From JBOGWP01 sp050693875 (GTDB taxonomy: Bacteria > Actinomycetota > CADDZG01 > JAHWKV01 > JBOGWP01), in contig JBOGWP010000034.1 of assembly GCA_050693875.1 (NCBI GenBank), positions 1-14,088 on the forward strand: a stretch of DNA of 14,088 nucleotides. Direction: 5' to 3'. Position numbers and translations under genes: made by a program. The notes under the pieces are model-generated. The model was not told the origin of the DNA, searched no databases, and was given only the letters and a program-made list of their open reading frames with translations. This document shows, piece after piece, positions 1 through 9,800 of this stretch. The stretch's first letter is position 1. Each line of letters begins with the position of its first letter.

Positions 1-2067
<2,067 letters not shown>

Positions 2068-2068
<1 letters not shown>

Positions 2069-4065
2069 CACAGAAAGTACTCGAAGTCGGCCTCGCTCCG
2101 CATTCGGTGCGTGTGCACCGCCAGGATGTGCGCGGGGACGACCTGGGGGTTCAGCTCCACGTAGTTGCGGGGGCCCTGCCACAGGTATCGGGCACCGGTC
2201 AGCATGTCGTGCACCTCGAAGGACTGGCCCGGCTCGACCCCCAGCTCTGCCTCGTCCAGCGACAGCCATCCGCACTGCACGTGGTAGGGATCGAGGTTGA
2301 CCACCACGAGGACGACGTTGGAGTGGTCTGCCGTCCGCTTGCTGTACACGATCAGCTGACTGTTGTCGACCCCGTGCAGCCGCACGTACTCGTTCGAATG
2401 CAGCGCCGGGCTCTCTCGCCGAACGCGGTTCACGCGCGCGATCAGGTCACCCAAGCTGTCGGGTCGGTCGATGTTCCAGTGGCGAACCTGGTACTTCTCC
2501 GAGTCGAGATGTTCCTCACTTCCCGCCCGGATCGCACGGTGCTCGATCAGCTCGAAGGCAGGCCCGTAGATGCCGTAGCTCGCCGCCATCGTGGCCGCGA
2601 GCACCAGCCGCGCCATGAAGGCAGGCCGTCCCCCGGTCTGCATGTGCTCGGTGAGGATGTCAGGGGTGTTCGGCCAGAAGCTGGGGCGGAAGAACTCCCG
2701 TACCTCGGTCTGGGTCAGCTCGGTGAGGTAGCTCTCGAGCTCCCACTTCGCGTTGCGCCAAGCGAAGTAGGTGTAGGACTGCGTGAAGCCCAGCTTGGCA
2801 AGCCGATACATCACCTTGGGCCGCGTGAACGCCTCCGAGAGGAACAGCACCTCCGGGTGGGCCGCTTTGATCCCGGAGATCAGCCATTCCCAGAAGCGGA
2901 AGGACTTCGTGTGGGGGTTGTCGACGCGGAAGATCCGCACGCCGTGGTCCATCCAGAACTCGACCACACGGCGGAGCTCGTTCCAGAGCGCCTCCCAGTC
3001 CTTGCACTCGAAGTCGATCGGGTAGATGTCCTGATACTTCTTCGGCGGGTTCTCGGCGTACTGGATGCTCCCGTCGGGTCGGTGCCGGAACCATTCGGGA
3101 TGCTCGCGCACCCAGGGATGATCCGGCGCGCATTGGTAGGCAAGGTCGAGCGCGACCTCCAGGCCCGCCGCCGAGGCCGCCTTCACCAGCCGGTCGAAGT
3201 CGTCGATGGTGCCGAGGTCGGGGTGGACGGCGTCGTGGCCCCCCTCCTCGGAGCCGATCGCCCAGGGGCTGCCGACATCTCCGGGCGCCGCCTCGGGCTC
3301 GTTGTTCGGCCCCTTGCGGTGCGTCCGCCCGATCGGATGAATGGGGGGCAGGTAGAGGATGTCGAAGCCCATGCCGGCGACGTAGCCGAGGCGAGCCTCC
3401 ACGTCGGCCAGCGTGGCGTGCCGGCCGGGCTCGGCCGCCGACGAGCGGGGGAACATCTCGTACCAGGAGCTGAACCGGGCGCGCTCGCGATCGACCGTCA
3501 CCTCCAGCTCGCGGCCGTAGGTCGCCGCAAACCGGCGGTCGTCGTACCGGGTCATCAGCTCCGAGAGCTGGGGATCGGACGCCGCCGTCGCCGGCTCGTC
3601 GTCCTCGAGCACCAGCCGTGACCAGCCGCGGAGCAACTCGGCATCGGACTTGGAACGGCGAGCGGCGCGGCGAGCGGCTTCGTCGATCAGCGCCGCGCCG
3701 GTCTGCAGGTCGACCTCGGTCTCGACCCCGGCATCGACCTTCTTCAGCAGGTCGCGCCGCCAGGTGCCCCACCGGTCGATCCAGGCCTGGATGGTGTAGC
3801 GGCATCGGCCCATCTCGCCGACGGCGAACGAACCCCTCCACCGGTCGTTGACCAGGGGCTGCATCGGCGCCTCCTGCCACGCGTCCTCGCCGTGACGGCG
3901 GTAGCGAAGCACACACGCCAGCAGGTCGTGCCCGTCCGCGAAGACGTCCGCCTCGACGACGACACGCTCGCCGGCAGTCCGCTTGATGGGAAAGCGGCCG
4001 CAATCGAGCTCGGGGGCGACGCGCTCGATGACGACGCGCGCCCTCTCGTCTGCTTTCTGCACCAT
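2068..4065 (-). CDS. glgE: Alpha-1,4-glucan:maltose-1-phosphate maltosyltransferase GlgE
   Basis: GlgE (GH13_3) adds maltosyl units from maltose-1-phosphate to the non-reducing end of alpha-1,4-glucan in the cytoplasm. The 665 residues match the usual family length. The N-terminal beta-domain (about 1-110) and a helical insert precede the barrel. FSSWYEMFPRS near residue 200 and the LYLPPIHPIGRTHRKGPNN segment near 240-255 are characteristic. The catalytic residues are D382 (nucleophile, FRVDNPHTK), E411 (acid/base, FLSEAFTRP) and D469 (NTPDIL), spaced as in the Streptomyces enzyme. The ATG at 4065 is the only in-frame start before upstream sequence without starts. A purine run (GAGAGGGAG) abuts it directly, so the GTG at codon 2 is a possible alternative. 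It is first in an operon with treS-mak and divergent from glgM. Confidence 0.96.
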
Positions 4066-4263
4066 CTCCCTCTCGGAACGCGGATCACGGGGGCCGCCGG
4101 CATTGGATCACCGGGCGAATGGCGCCCATCTTAGGGATATCGCCGTCCACCTGTTCCGCGTTTGCCGGTCTGCCCGGGTTCCTTCTCTACCCGGCTCGCC
4201 TGCCGCCAACCATCGCCCGCCTCTGGGATGATCCGGGCGTCGCATCGAAGATGGGAACGAGGC
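4066..4263. promoter_or_regulatory. Divergent glgE / glgM intergenic region
   Basis: These 198 bp separate the start codons of glgE (leftward) and glgM (rightward) and must hold both promoters. On the minus strand, TAAGAT at 4133-4128 resembles a -10 hexamer, but the sequence 17 nt upstream (GAACAG) is a poor -35. I see no good promoter for glgM. The motif GGATCACSGGG occurs twice in direct orientation (4082-4092 and 4105-4115, the second with one extra base), which could be a binding site or chance. A GGGA at 4253-4256, 7 nt before the glgM ATG, is a plausible ribosome-binding site. Confidence 0.4.
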
Positions 4264-5478
4264 ATGCGGATCACCCTTCTCACCCGCGAGTACCCGCCGA
4301 ACGTGTACGGGGGAGCGGGCGTGCACGTGGCCCAACTCGCGCACGAGCTTGCGCGGCTGATCGACGTCGAGGTGCGATGCTTCGGTCCGCGTCGGGCCTC
4401 CGGCGCGCCCGGGGGGCCGGAGGTGCACGCGTACCGGCCGTGGCCGGCCGTCGCCGGGGGGGGTCCCCATGCTGCCGCGCTCGCTACCGTATCGGTCGAC
4501 GTTGCCATGGCGGCGAGCCTCGAAGGGACCGCGCTCGTCCACAGCCACACCTGGTACGCGAACCTCGCCGGCCATCTGGCCAAGCTCCTCTACGGGGTTC
4601 CGCACCTGATGACCTCCCACAGCCTCGAGCCGCTCCGGCCCTGGAAGAGCGTGCAGCTCGGGGCAGGCGGCTACGCGGTCTCGGCCTTCTGCGAGCGGAC
4701 TGCGATCGAGGCCGCGGATGCCGTCATCGCGGTCTCCGCGCAGATGCGCCAGGACATCCTCCGCTGCTACCCCGAGGTCCCGCCGGCGCACGTGCGGGTC
4801 ATCCACAACGGCATCGACCCGGGCGAGTTCCGTCCCGACGCTCGCACCGACGCCGTACGGCGGCTCGGCATCGACGCAGACCGCCCGTTGGTCGTCTTCG
4901 TGGGGCGCATCACGCCCCAGAAGGGCATCGACCATCTGCTCGACGCCGCCCCGCAACTCCGTTCGGACGCCGTGCTCGTGCTCTGCGCCTCAGCCCCCGA
5001 CACCGAGGAGATCGGGCGGCGGGTGGCCGCCCGGGTAGCGGAGCTGCAGGCCCGCCGAGGGAATGTGGTCTGGATCGATCGCACCCTCAGCCGGCGCCAG
5101 CTCGTCCAACTGCTCACCCACGCGACCGTCTTCTGCTGCCCGTCGGTCTACGAGCCGCTGGGCATCGTCAACCTCGAAGCGATGGCGTGCGAGACGGCGG
5201 TGGTCGCGACCGCCACCGGGGGGATCCCCGAGGTCGTGCAGGACGGCGTGACCGGGCTGCTGCTGCCGTTCGAGGAGGGAGACGCCTCCCACATACCCCG
5301 CGATCCCGCCGCCTTCGCGGCGGGCCTGGCCGATCGCATCAACGCGTTGCTCTCCGACCCCGACCGGGCTCGCGCCATGGGGGCCGCCGGGCGCCGGCGG
5401 GTCCTCGAGTCCTTCACCTGGGAGGGGGTCGCGCAGCGGACGCTGGCCCTGTACCGGGAGATGGTCGCGTCGGGCTGA
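4264..5478 (+). CDS. glgM: Alpha-maltose-1-phosphate synthase GlgM (Corynebacterium-type glycogen synthase GlgA, GT4)
   Basis: A 404-residue GT-B glycosyltransferase. Enzymes of this subgroup make maltose-1-phosphate from ADP-glucose and glucose-1-phosphate, feeding GlgE; many databases call them glycogen synthase GlgA. The N-terminal lobe carries the GGAG loop at 16-19 (YPPNVYGGAGVHV) and HSHTWYAN at 93-100. The C-terminal lobe has VGRITPQKG with R215 and K220, and the E-x7-E motif with E297 and E305 (YEPLGIVNLE). I start at ATG 4264 because the MRITLLTREYPP beginning is conserved in the family and GGGA lies 7 nt upstream; the 34 extra residues of the longer frame look non-coding. The placement opposite glgE supports the M1P-synthase reading over classical glycogen synthesis. 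Product specificity is inferred. The stop lies 7 nt from the end of the convergent HEPN pseudogene. Confidence 0.93.
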   Translation: MRITLLTREYPPNVYGGAGVHVAQLAHELARLIDVEVRCFGPRRASGAPGGPEVHAYRPWPAVAGGGPHAAALATVSVDVAMAASLEGTALVHSHTWYANLAGHLAKLLYGVPHLMTSHSLEPLRPWKSVQLGAGGYAVSAFCERTAIEAADAVIAVSAQMRQDILRCYPEVPPAHVRVIHNGIDPGEFRPDARTDAVRRLGIDADRPLVVFVGRITPQKGIDHLLDAAPQLRSDAVLVLCASAPDTEEIGRRVAARVAELQARRGNVVWIDRTLSRRQLVQLLTHATVFCCPSVYEPLGIVNLEAMACETAVVATATGGIPEVVQDGVTGLLLPFEEGDASHIPRDPAAFAAGLADRINALLSDPDRARAMGAAGRRRVLESFTWEGVAQRTLALYREMVASG

Positions 5479-5485
5479 GGGCGCA

Positions 5486-5874
5486 TCAACCCTTCGCGAC
5501 GAGATCGGAGGCCCAGTCGCGTATCCGCTCGATCAGGTCGAGCACGCCCTCTCTGTCGAGGGGGTTGGTCTTGGGAGCCAGTGGATAGCGCTCCAACACC
5601 GACTAGGGATTCAGCCCGATAGCTGCCCGGAACTCCTCAGGGACCTCGAGGTCCAACTCCCGGAGCTGCTCGAGCTGCGCCCCGATCTCATGGGTTTTAC
5701 GCACCTGGACCTCATGGAGTGCGAGCACCGCCTTCAGGTACTTCCCGACCGCCGCTGCCCGTGGAAGCCTACGACCGCGTCCACGATGTCGGCCATCGGC
5801 GCGAGTCGCGAGGCCGCCATTTCATCTTCGTACCCCTTGCTCAGGTACAGCTCGGCGAGATCACGCGGCGTCAT
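5486..5874 (-). pseudogene. Broken HEPN-domain gene (partner of MNT nucleotidyltransferase)
   Basis: HEPN proteins of this kind (PF05168-like) pair with MNT nucleotidyltransferases as toxin-antitoxin modules. Read from ATG 5874, the frame gives MTPRDLAELYLSKGYEDE and then AVVGFHGQ. A single-base deletion near 5759 (expected CAG CAG GCG, seen CAGCGGCG) shifts the frame. In the next frame it continues AVGKYLKAVLALHEVQV and RKTHEIGAQL, the signature HEPN helix pair. A TAG at 5605-5603 then replaces the tyrosine expected before SVLERYP, and the reading continues to a TGA at 5488-5486. Restored length is about 129 residues, normal for the family. Its start overlaps the end of the MNT frame, as in intact pairs. 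Two independent lesions make it a pseudogene. Confidence 0.8.
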
Positions 5875-6161
5875 AGACAAGCCGCCCGTCTACGAGGGCT
5901 TCGTTGGTGATGTGACCGATGACGTGCCCCCAGTCGTCGACATCCTTCTGCGACACGACAACCAGGTCCACCGACTCGCGGAGAGGCGCGATCGCCTGGT
6001 ACCCCCCGCGTCGTGGTCGCTCTCCACCCATTCACCTCGTCCAGCACGACGAGGAGGTCGAGGTCGTCGTGCCGCATGTCACCCCTCGCCGCCGACCCGA
6101 ACACAATGACCTTGCGAGGTCGCAGCTCGGCGACGAGGGCTTGGACGCCCGCGTCGACCAT
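5861..6161 (-). pseudogene. Frameshifted MNT-type nucleotidyltransferase (HEPN antitoxin family)
   Basis: The minimal nucleotidyltransferase fold is clear: from ATG 6161, LRPRKVIVFGSAARGD holds the GS motif, followed by the acidic DLDLLVVLDEV motif (the D-x-D pair). After DEVN (about 6030) the frame is lost through one extra base, or two missing ones, before about 6001; the run of six C on the plus strand at 6002-6007 is the likeliest slip site. The next frame restores YQAIAPLRESVDLVVVSQ and then HITNEALVDGRLVYDAA, the normal C-terminal half with the third acidic residue in SVDLVVV. Restored length is about 100 residues. In intact pairs, MNT adenylylates or otherwise restrains the HEPN RNase. 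Here both partners are broken, so no activity is expected. Confidence 0.8.
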
Positions 6162-6164
6162 CGC

Positions 6165-6540
6165 TGGAACCTTCGGCCCCGGCGGGGAGTTCTCGACCCG
6201 CTGCCGGTACTGCTCAAAGAGCCAGTCGCCAAGAACTTCCCGAAGCGCTCGTCGTCGGTCACCCGCTTGTAGAACTCGAAGTTGATCTCGACCATCTCCT
6301 GCAGCCGTCGCTCAGAATGTGGTCGAAGGTCAGCCGGGCATTGTCGGGGGTGTTCGCGCGCACGCTCGCCTCGAGGGCGGGGTCTCCCGCCAGGCGGTCG
6401 AGAAGCTCCTCCACGAACACCCGGTCGCGCTCCTCGAAGGTCGTCCCGAAGCGCTCGTTCAGCTCCCGGATGATCCTTGACAGCGGCTCGAGCTTCTCAG
6501 GCCGGACGCCGCCCGGCCCCGTCCCTGTCTGCGGCTTTAG
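6165..6540 (-). pseudogene. C-terminal remnant of type I restriction enzyme R subunit (HsdR)
   Basis: Only the last 120 or so residues of an HsdR-like protein remain. They are spread over three frames: LSRIIRELNERFGTTFEERD and ASVRANTPDNARLTFDHIL, then EMVEINFEFYKRVTDDERFG, then GDWLFEQYRQRVENS. Single-base deletions near 6307 (expected GAGCGG, seen GACGG) and near 6236 (KF to GDWLF) explain the frame changes. This pattern (AN-TP-NARLTFDH, then FYK-R-TDD, then DWLF-RYR) is typical of the HsdR C-terminal helical region. The nuclease and DEAD-box motor parts are absent, and no hsdM or hsdS is in the window. The remnant begins inside the tail of the upstream membrane-protein gene and runs without a stop into the MNT frame. 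Confidence 0.7.
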
Positions 6541-7837
6541 CTGGCTCCTGCCCTCGGCCGAGGCCCCGCGGCGGCCTCGTGAAGGTCCCCTCGAGGTCCT
6601 GGCGGTCAAACGGATACGGCGTCTCACCCGCCGTCGCGAACCGGTAGAGGGCCGCGTTGAAGATCCCGGAGAGGGTCGCGCCGAAGATCGCGATCGCCAG
6701 CAGCAGCAACGCCGAGACCACGAGGAGCACGGGCCGGAGGGTCACGATCGACCAGGCGAGCATGAAGATCACCGGCATCGCCACGAGCCCGAGGGCCAGG
6801 CCGATCCCCGCCTGCCCGACGAGGGTCTCCCCCCATCGCTGCCGGAACAGGCGGGCCGAGCGGCGCATCCCGTCGACGGCGCCGAGCGGCTCGAAGAGGA
6901 TCACCGGCAGGACGAAGAAGGTAATCGCGCTCCAGGCGACGCCGGCAACCTTGATGATCGAGCGTCCCAGGAAGGAGCGCTGCGCCGCCCGCTCGGCCAT
7001 GCTGACCAGCAGCATGACGGTCGACGAGATGAGGGCCCAGACGGCGATCGGCCGCGCCTTGCGTGCGGCCGCTCGGAGGGCGCCTCCAACGGTCGGGTTT
7101 CCGCCCTCGAGCCGGGTCATCGCCGCGGCGACCACGGCGGCGTTGCAGAAGATCCCGACGAACGAGGTCAGGTAGTAGAAGGCGCCGAGGATCAGGTACA
7201 TCGGCAGCCGGTTGGCGCCCGGGCCCGCTTCCGGCACCAGGAACCAGCTGGTGGCGCCCCGGATGAAGGTGCCGGCGACGAGCAAGCCTGCCGCGAGCGC
7301 GACCAGCGGCAGCAGGAGCAGCTCGGGATCGGAGGCGAGCACCGAGAGGCTCGCCTGAATGAGCCGGAACGCACGGCCGACGCGGTCGATGAGGCCGGTG
7401 GGGCCCGGCGAGAAAACCGGGGACGGTCCGGAGGACATCGCCGTGGTGAGCGGAACGCCACACGATCGACAGGGGTCCTGCTGGATGGAGTTGACGGTTC
7501 CGCAGCGGCTGCAGGTCCAGGTGGCGCCGTCGGGCGATATCGTGAAGATCTCGCCCGGGCTTGCCTCGCGGTTGGTTCCGAGGGCAATGCCGGGGGGAGG
7601 CCCGGCAACCGGGGAGTCGGTGCTGCGTCCGGCCGGCGGTTGGCTCGAGGCCATAGGTCCACGGGTGGAACCCTCTCCCCCACCCGTCAATCGAGACGCT
7701 CCGTGCGGTGTGGGGCGGGCGACTCGCTCCGCTGGGTGGTCGCCGCCAAGCGGCTGCAGGCACTGGCCGCACCAGGCCGCGTCGGCGGCGTTCAGTCCTC
7801 CGCAGTTCCGGCAGCGCTTCGATCCCGACCACGCCAT
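6497..7837 (-). CDS. Double-zinc-ribbon multi-pass membrane protein, DUF6159-like
   Basis: This 446-residue protein has no known function. Two cytosolic-type zinc ribbons lie at the N-terminus: C9/C12/C23/C26 and C109/C112/C123/C126, separated by a Gly/Pro/Ser-rich linker. About six membrane segments follow, near 171-192, 213-240, 262-282, 296-316, 340-362 and 368-395. The stretch CNAAVVAAAMTRLEGGNPTV (231-250) and the ALYRFATAGETP ending resemble the DUF6159 family. The start at ATG 7837 has a purine-rich GGAGGGGAA about 10-18 nt upstream. The final 26 residues (421-446) are low-complexity and overlap the HsdR remnant in another frame, so the original stop was probably lost near 6577. Zinc ribbons on a membrane protein suggest a binding or scaffold role, but that is a guess. 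Confidence 0.85.
   Translation of the reverse strand: MAWSGSKRCRNCGGLNAADAAWCGQCLQPLGGDHPAERVARPTPHGASRLTGGGEGSTRGPMASSQPPAGRSTDSPVAGPPPGIALGTNREASPGEIFTISPDGATWTCSRCGTVNSIQQDPCRSCGVPLTTAMSSGPSPVFSPGPTGLIDRVGRAFRLIQASLSVLASDPELLLLPLVALAAGLLVAGTFIRGATSWFLVPEAGPGANRLPMYLILGAFYYLTSFVGIFCNAAVVAAAMTRLEGGNPTVGGALRAAARKARPIAVWALISSTVMLLVSMAERAAQRSFLGRSIIKVAGVAWSAITFFVLPVILFEPLGAVDGMRRSARLFRQRWGETLVGQAGIGLALGLVAMPVIFMLAWSIVTLRPVLLVVSALLLLAIAIFGATLSGIFNAALYRFATAGETPYPFDRQDLEGTFTRPPRGLGRGQEPAKAADRDGAGRRPA
6552..6578 (-). repeat. GC-rich inverted repeats at the end of the conserved membrane-protein region
   Basis: Read on the minus strand, GAGGCC (6578-6573) pairs with GGCCTC (6565-6560) around a 7-nt loop. 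The right arm overlaps a perfect 12-base palindrome, CCTCGGCCGAGG (6563-6552). There is no T-run, so this is at best a relic terminator marking the original end of the gene upstream. In GC-rich DNA it may be chance. Confidence 0.25.
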
Positions 7838-7934
7838 TGCGCCTGCTTCCCCTCCGTCCCGGCCTGACGCCGGTCACCCGCGCGTCATCGGCCCCCGGAT
7901 CTCCTATCGGCGAATGCCCACGCACGCTTGATGG

Positions 7935-8426
7935 TCAGGGGTGGGGCCGGGTGCTCAGCCACGACACGAACCGGCGGCGCAGCTCGTCGCCACCTCGCGG
8001 CGGCTCCTTTCGGTCGAGCCACGACGCTCGCTTCTTGGCGTCGTCGAGGATCACCCACTCGTACCCGTACGTGCGGGGGCCGGCCCAGAACGGCTCGATC
8101 CAGACCTCGTCCTTGAGCGAGGCCACCGCGGCATAGCCGTACTTGGCCCGCCCGGTCCAGAAGCCTTCCATCTCGTGGAGCGTCGAGGCACGGATGCGGG
8201 CACGGATCTCGCGGATGTTCGAGAACTCGCCGATCCAGCTGATCCGCACCTTCGCCTTGGCCACGAACAGCCCGCCGTGGAGCTGGACCCAGACCACATC
8301 GTCCTCGAAGGCGCCGTTCTTGTAGGCGGGACCGGGACGGTCGCGGGCCTCGACGGCAAAGCCGACCTGCGGGGCGGTTGCAGTCCCGGCGAGATGCTCG
8401 AGCTTTCGGATGAGGACGTGTTCCAA
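7935..8426 (-). CDS. Conserved-looking hypothetical protein, possible PUA/EVE-like fold
   Basis: A 163-residue soluble protein I cannot assign. It has no signal peptide or membrane segment. The core alternates short strands and aromatic motifs: VVWVQLHGGLFVAKAKVRI, ISWIGEFS, FWTGRAKYGYAAVASL, WIEPFWAGPRTYGYEWVIL, then a charged, basic C-terminus. The strand order and the early VWVQ / KAKV pattern resemble PUA-like (EVE/ASCH) nucleic-acid-binding domains, but this is an impression only. The start must be TTG at 8426: the frame is closed by the kinase stop only 12 nt upstream, and AGGATGAG sits about 5 nt before the TTG. It is read in the same direction and frame as the FGGY kinase, so the two are probably co-transcribed. 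Confidence 0.75.
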   Translation of the reverse strand: MEHVLIRKLEHLAGTATAPQVGFAVEARDRPGPAYKNGAFEDDVVWVQLHGGLFVAKAKVRISWIGEFSNIREIRARIRASTLHEMEGFWTGRAKYGYAAVASLKDEVWIEPFWAGPRTYGYEWVILDDAKKRASWLDRKEPPRGGDELRRRFVSWLSTRPHP

Positions 8427-8438
8427 GGGCCGCTCATC

Positions 8439-9800
8439 CTACCGTGGTGTCTGGCGCCCGATCCCCCGCTCCGAGAGCGTCTCGATCACCGCCGGCGGAG
8501 CCGCGTCGGGCGACGCCCACCAGCCCGCCGCGACCCCCGCAAACAGCGCCGCCCCACGGGCCGGCGCCTCGGTGGTCGCGACCCGTGCGACATCGAGACC
8601 GAACGCCTTCGCCTTGGCGCGGAGCGACAGATTGCTGCGCGATCCCCCGCCGAACACCAGCACCCGTTCGGTGCCGCCCCCGATCACCCTGGCGATCCGT
8701 TCCGAGGCCTCGACCGTGCGCGCCGCGAGGGCCTCGAGCACGCCCCGCCACACGGCCCCGCGTGGTCCCTCCGGGACCTGCGGTCGCTCGCCGGACTGCA
8801 CTGCGTCGACGAAGGCCGCCGCATCGACGGGTGCCTCCGACTCGGCCTCGCGGTCGAGGGCATCGGGGTCCGTCCCGAGAATTGCCGTCGCCGCTTTCGT
8901 GACGAGGCCGGCTCGGGCCGAGCTGGCGAGCAGCCAGTATCCCTCGCCCCCAGGCCGAATCGACAGCGCCCCCCGGACCTCGAGCACCGCGGCGATGTCG
9001 GGCAGCGTGCTCGCGAGCCGAAGCACGCTTTCGGCGGTGCCGACGGAGTTGACCACATCGCTGCGCCGGGCACCGGCCCCCGCCGCTCCGGCGAGGTGAT
9101 CGTGCCCGGCGATCGTGACGGGGACTCCCTCGGGGAGGGGGCTCCAGCGCGCTGCCTCCGCCGTCATGCGGCCCATCGCCGTCCCCGCGGGGGCGACGGG
9201 CGGAAAGGCATCGAGGGTGACGCCGATGGCCTCGGCGATGTCCTCCCGGTAGCGGCGCTCGGCCACGTCGTACCATCCCGTCCGCACGGCAAGCGAGTGC
9301 TCGGTGGACCGGCCGCCGGTCAGGAGATTAAGCGCGAGCTCGGGCGCGCCGAGCCAGCACCCGATGTCCTCGGTTCCGTGCCGGACAAGCCATCCGAGCT
9401 TCGCCGCCGAGGAGACGGTCCGCAGCCGCTGCCCGATCCACCTCGAGATCTCATCCCCGAAGCGATTCAGCAGGTCGTCCACGACCTCCTGGCCTCTGGG
9501 GTCGTGCCACGAGATGATAGGCGAGAGCGGCGCGCCGCCGGCATCGAGTGCCGCGCCGGTCTCCGCCATGCCGGCGATGCCGATCGCGGAGACGTCGAGC
9601 CCGCGGAGGCGTGACAGCAGCGACTCGAGGGCGCGTCGAAGGGATTCGACCTCCATCTCGATGCGATCTCCGGCGTGGTCGAAGGGCGTCGCGACCGCTC
9701 CGACGAGGCGCTCGGCGCCCTCGCGATCGAGAGCGAGGGCCTTCATCCGCGAGGTGCCGATGTCGATCCCGATCACCACGGGCGTCTTCACGGCGTGCAT
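8439..9800 (-). CDS. FGGY-family carbohydrate kinase
   Basis: A 453-residue cytosolic sugar kinase of the FGGY family (gluconate/xylulose/glycerol-kinase fold). The N-terminal phosphate-binding motif GIDIGTSRMK spans 11-20. The sugar-contact SWHDPR sits at 97-102, the probable catalytic base is D234 in AGHDHLAGAAGAG, SVGTAES lies at 252-258 and the ATP-binding VFGGGSRSN at 382-390. The substrate cannot be named from these motifs. It is slightly shorter than typical members (about 480-520). I chose ATG 9800 because AGGGAG lies a few bases upstream and the protein then starts right before the first beta-strand; an in-frame GTG at 9791 is also possible, and the long upstream open frame crosses the divergent gene and is not coding. 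The small unknown gene follows 12 nt downstream. Confidence 0.92.
   Translation of the reverse strand: MHAVKTPVVIGIDIGTSRMKALALDREGAERLVGAVATPFDHAGDRIEMEVESLRRALESLLSRLRGLDVSAIGIAGMAETGAALDAGGAPLSPIISWHDPRGQEVVDDLLNRFGDEISRWIGQRLRTVSSAAKLGWLVRHGTEDIGCWLGAPELALNLLTGGRSTEHSLAVRTGWYDVAERRYREDIAEAIGVTLDAFPPVAPAGTAMGRMTAEAARWSPLPEGVPVTIAGHDHLAGAAGAGARRSDVVNSVGTAESVLRLASTLPDIAAVLEVRGALSIRPGGEGYWLLASSARAGLVTKAATAILGTDPDALDREAESEAPVDAAAFVDAVQSGERPQVPEGPRGAVWRGVLEALAARTVEASERIARVIGGGTERVLVFGGGSRSNLSLRAKAKAFGLDVARVATTEAPARGAALFAGVAAGWWASPDAAPPAVIETLSERGIGRQTPR

Noticed and set aside
2107..3621. 504-codon plus-strand open frame
   Set aside because: It is antisense to glgE, whose catalytic motifs establish the real frame.
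4162..4263. 34-residue N-terminal extension of GlgM
   Set aside because: The added residues are not family-like, and ATG 4264 has the conserved MRITLL beginning with an upstream GGGA.
5463..5502. Possible terminator between glgM and the HEPN pseudogene (GTCGCG / CGCGAC arms)
   Set aside because: The arms are six bases with a 24-nt loop and no T-run; this is common by chance in such GC-rich DNA.
4119..5588. 489-codon plus-strand frame overlapping glgM
   Set aside because: It is a +1-type shadow of glgM made of Arg/Ala/Gly/Pro with no domain; glgM has the glycosyltransferase motifs.
6317..7867. 516-codon plus-strand open frame
   Set aside because: It is antisense to the zinc-ribbon membrane protein, low in hydrophobic residues and extremely rich in Glu, Arg, Gly and Asp; it is a shadow.
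7941..9614. 557-codon plus-strand open frame
   Set aside because: It lies antisense to the FGGY kinase and the small unknown gene, has no recognisable motif, and is rich in Arg, Pro, Asp and Gly, as expected of a GC-rich shadow frame.
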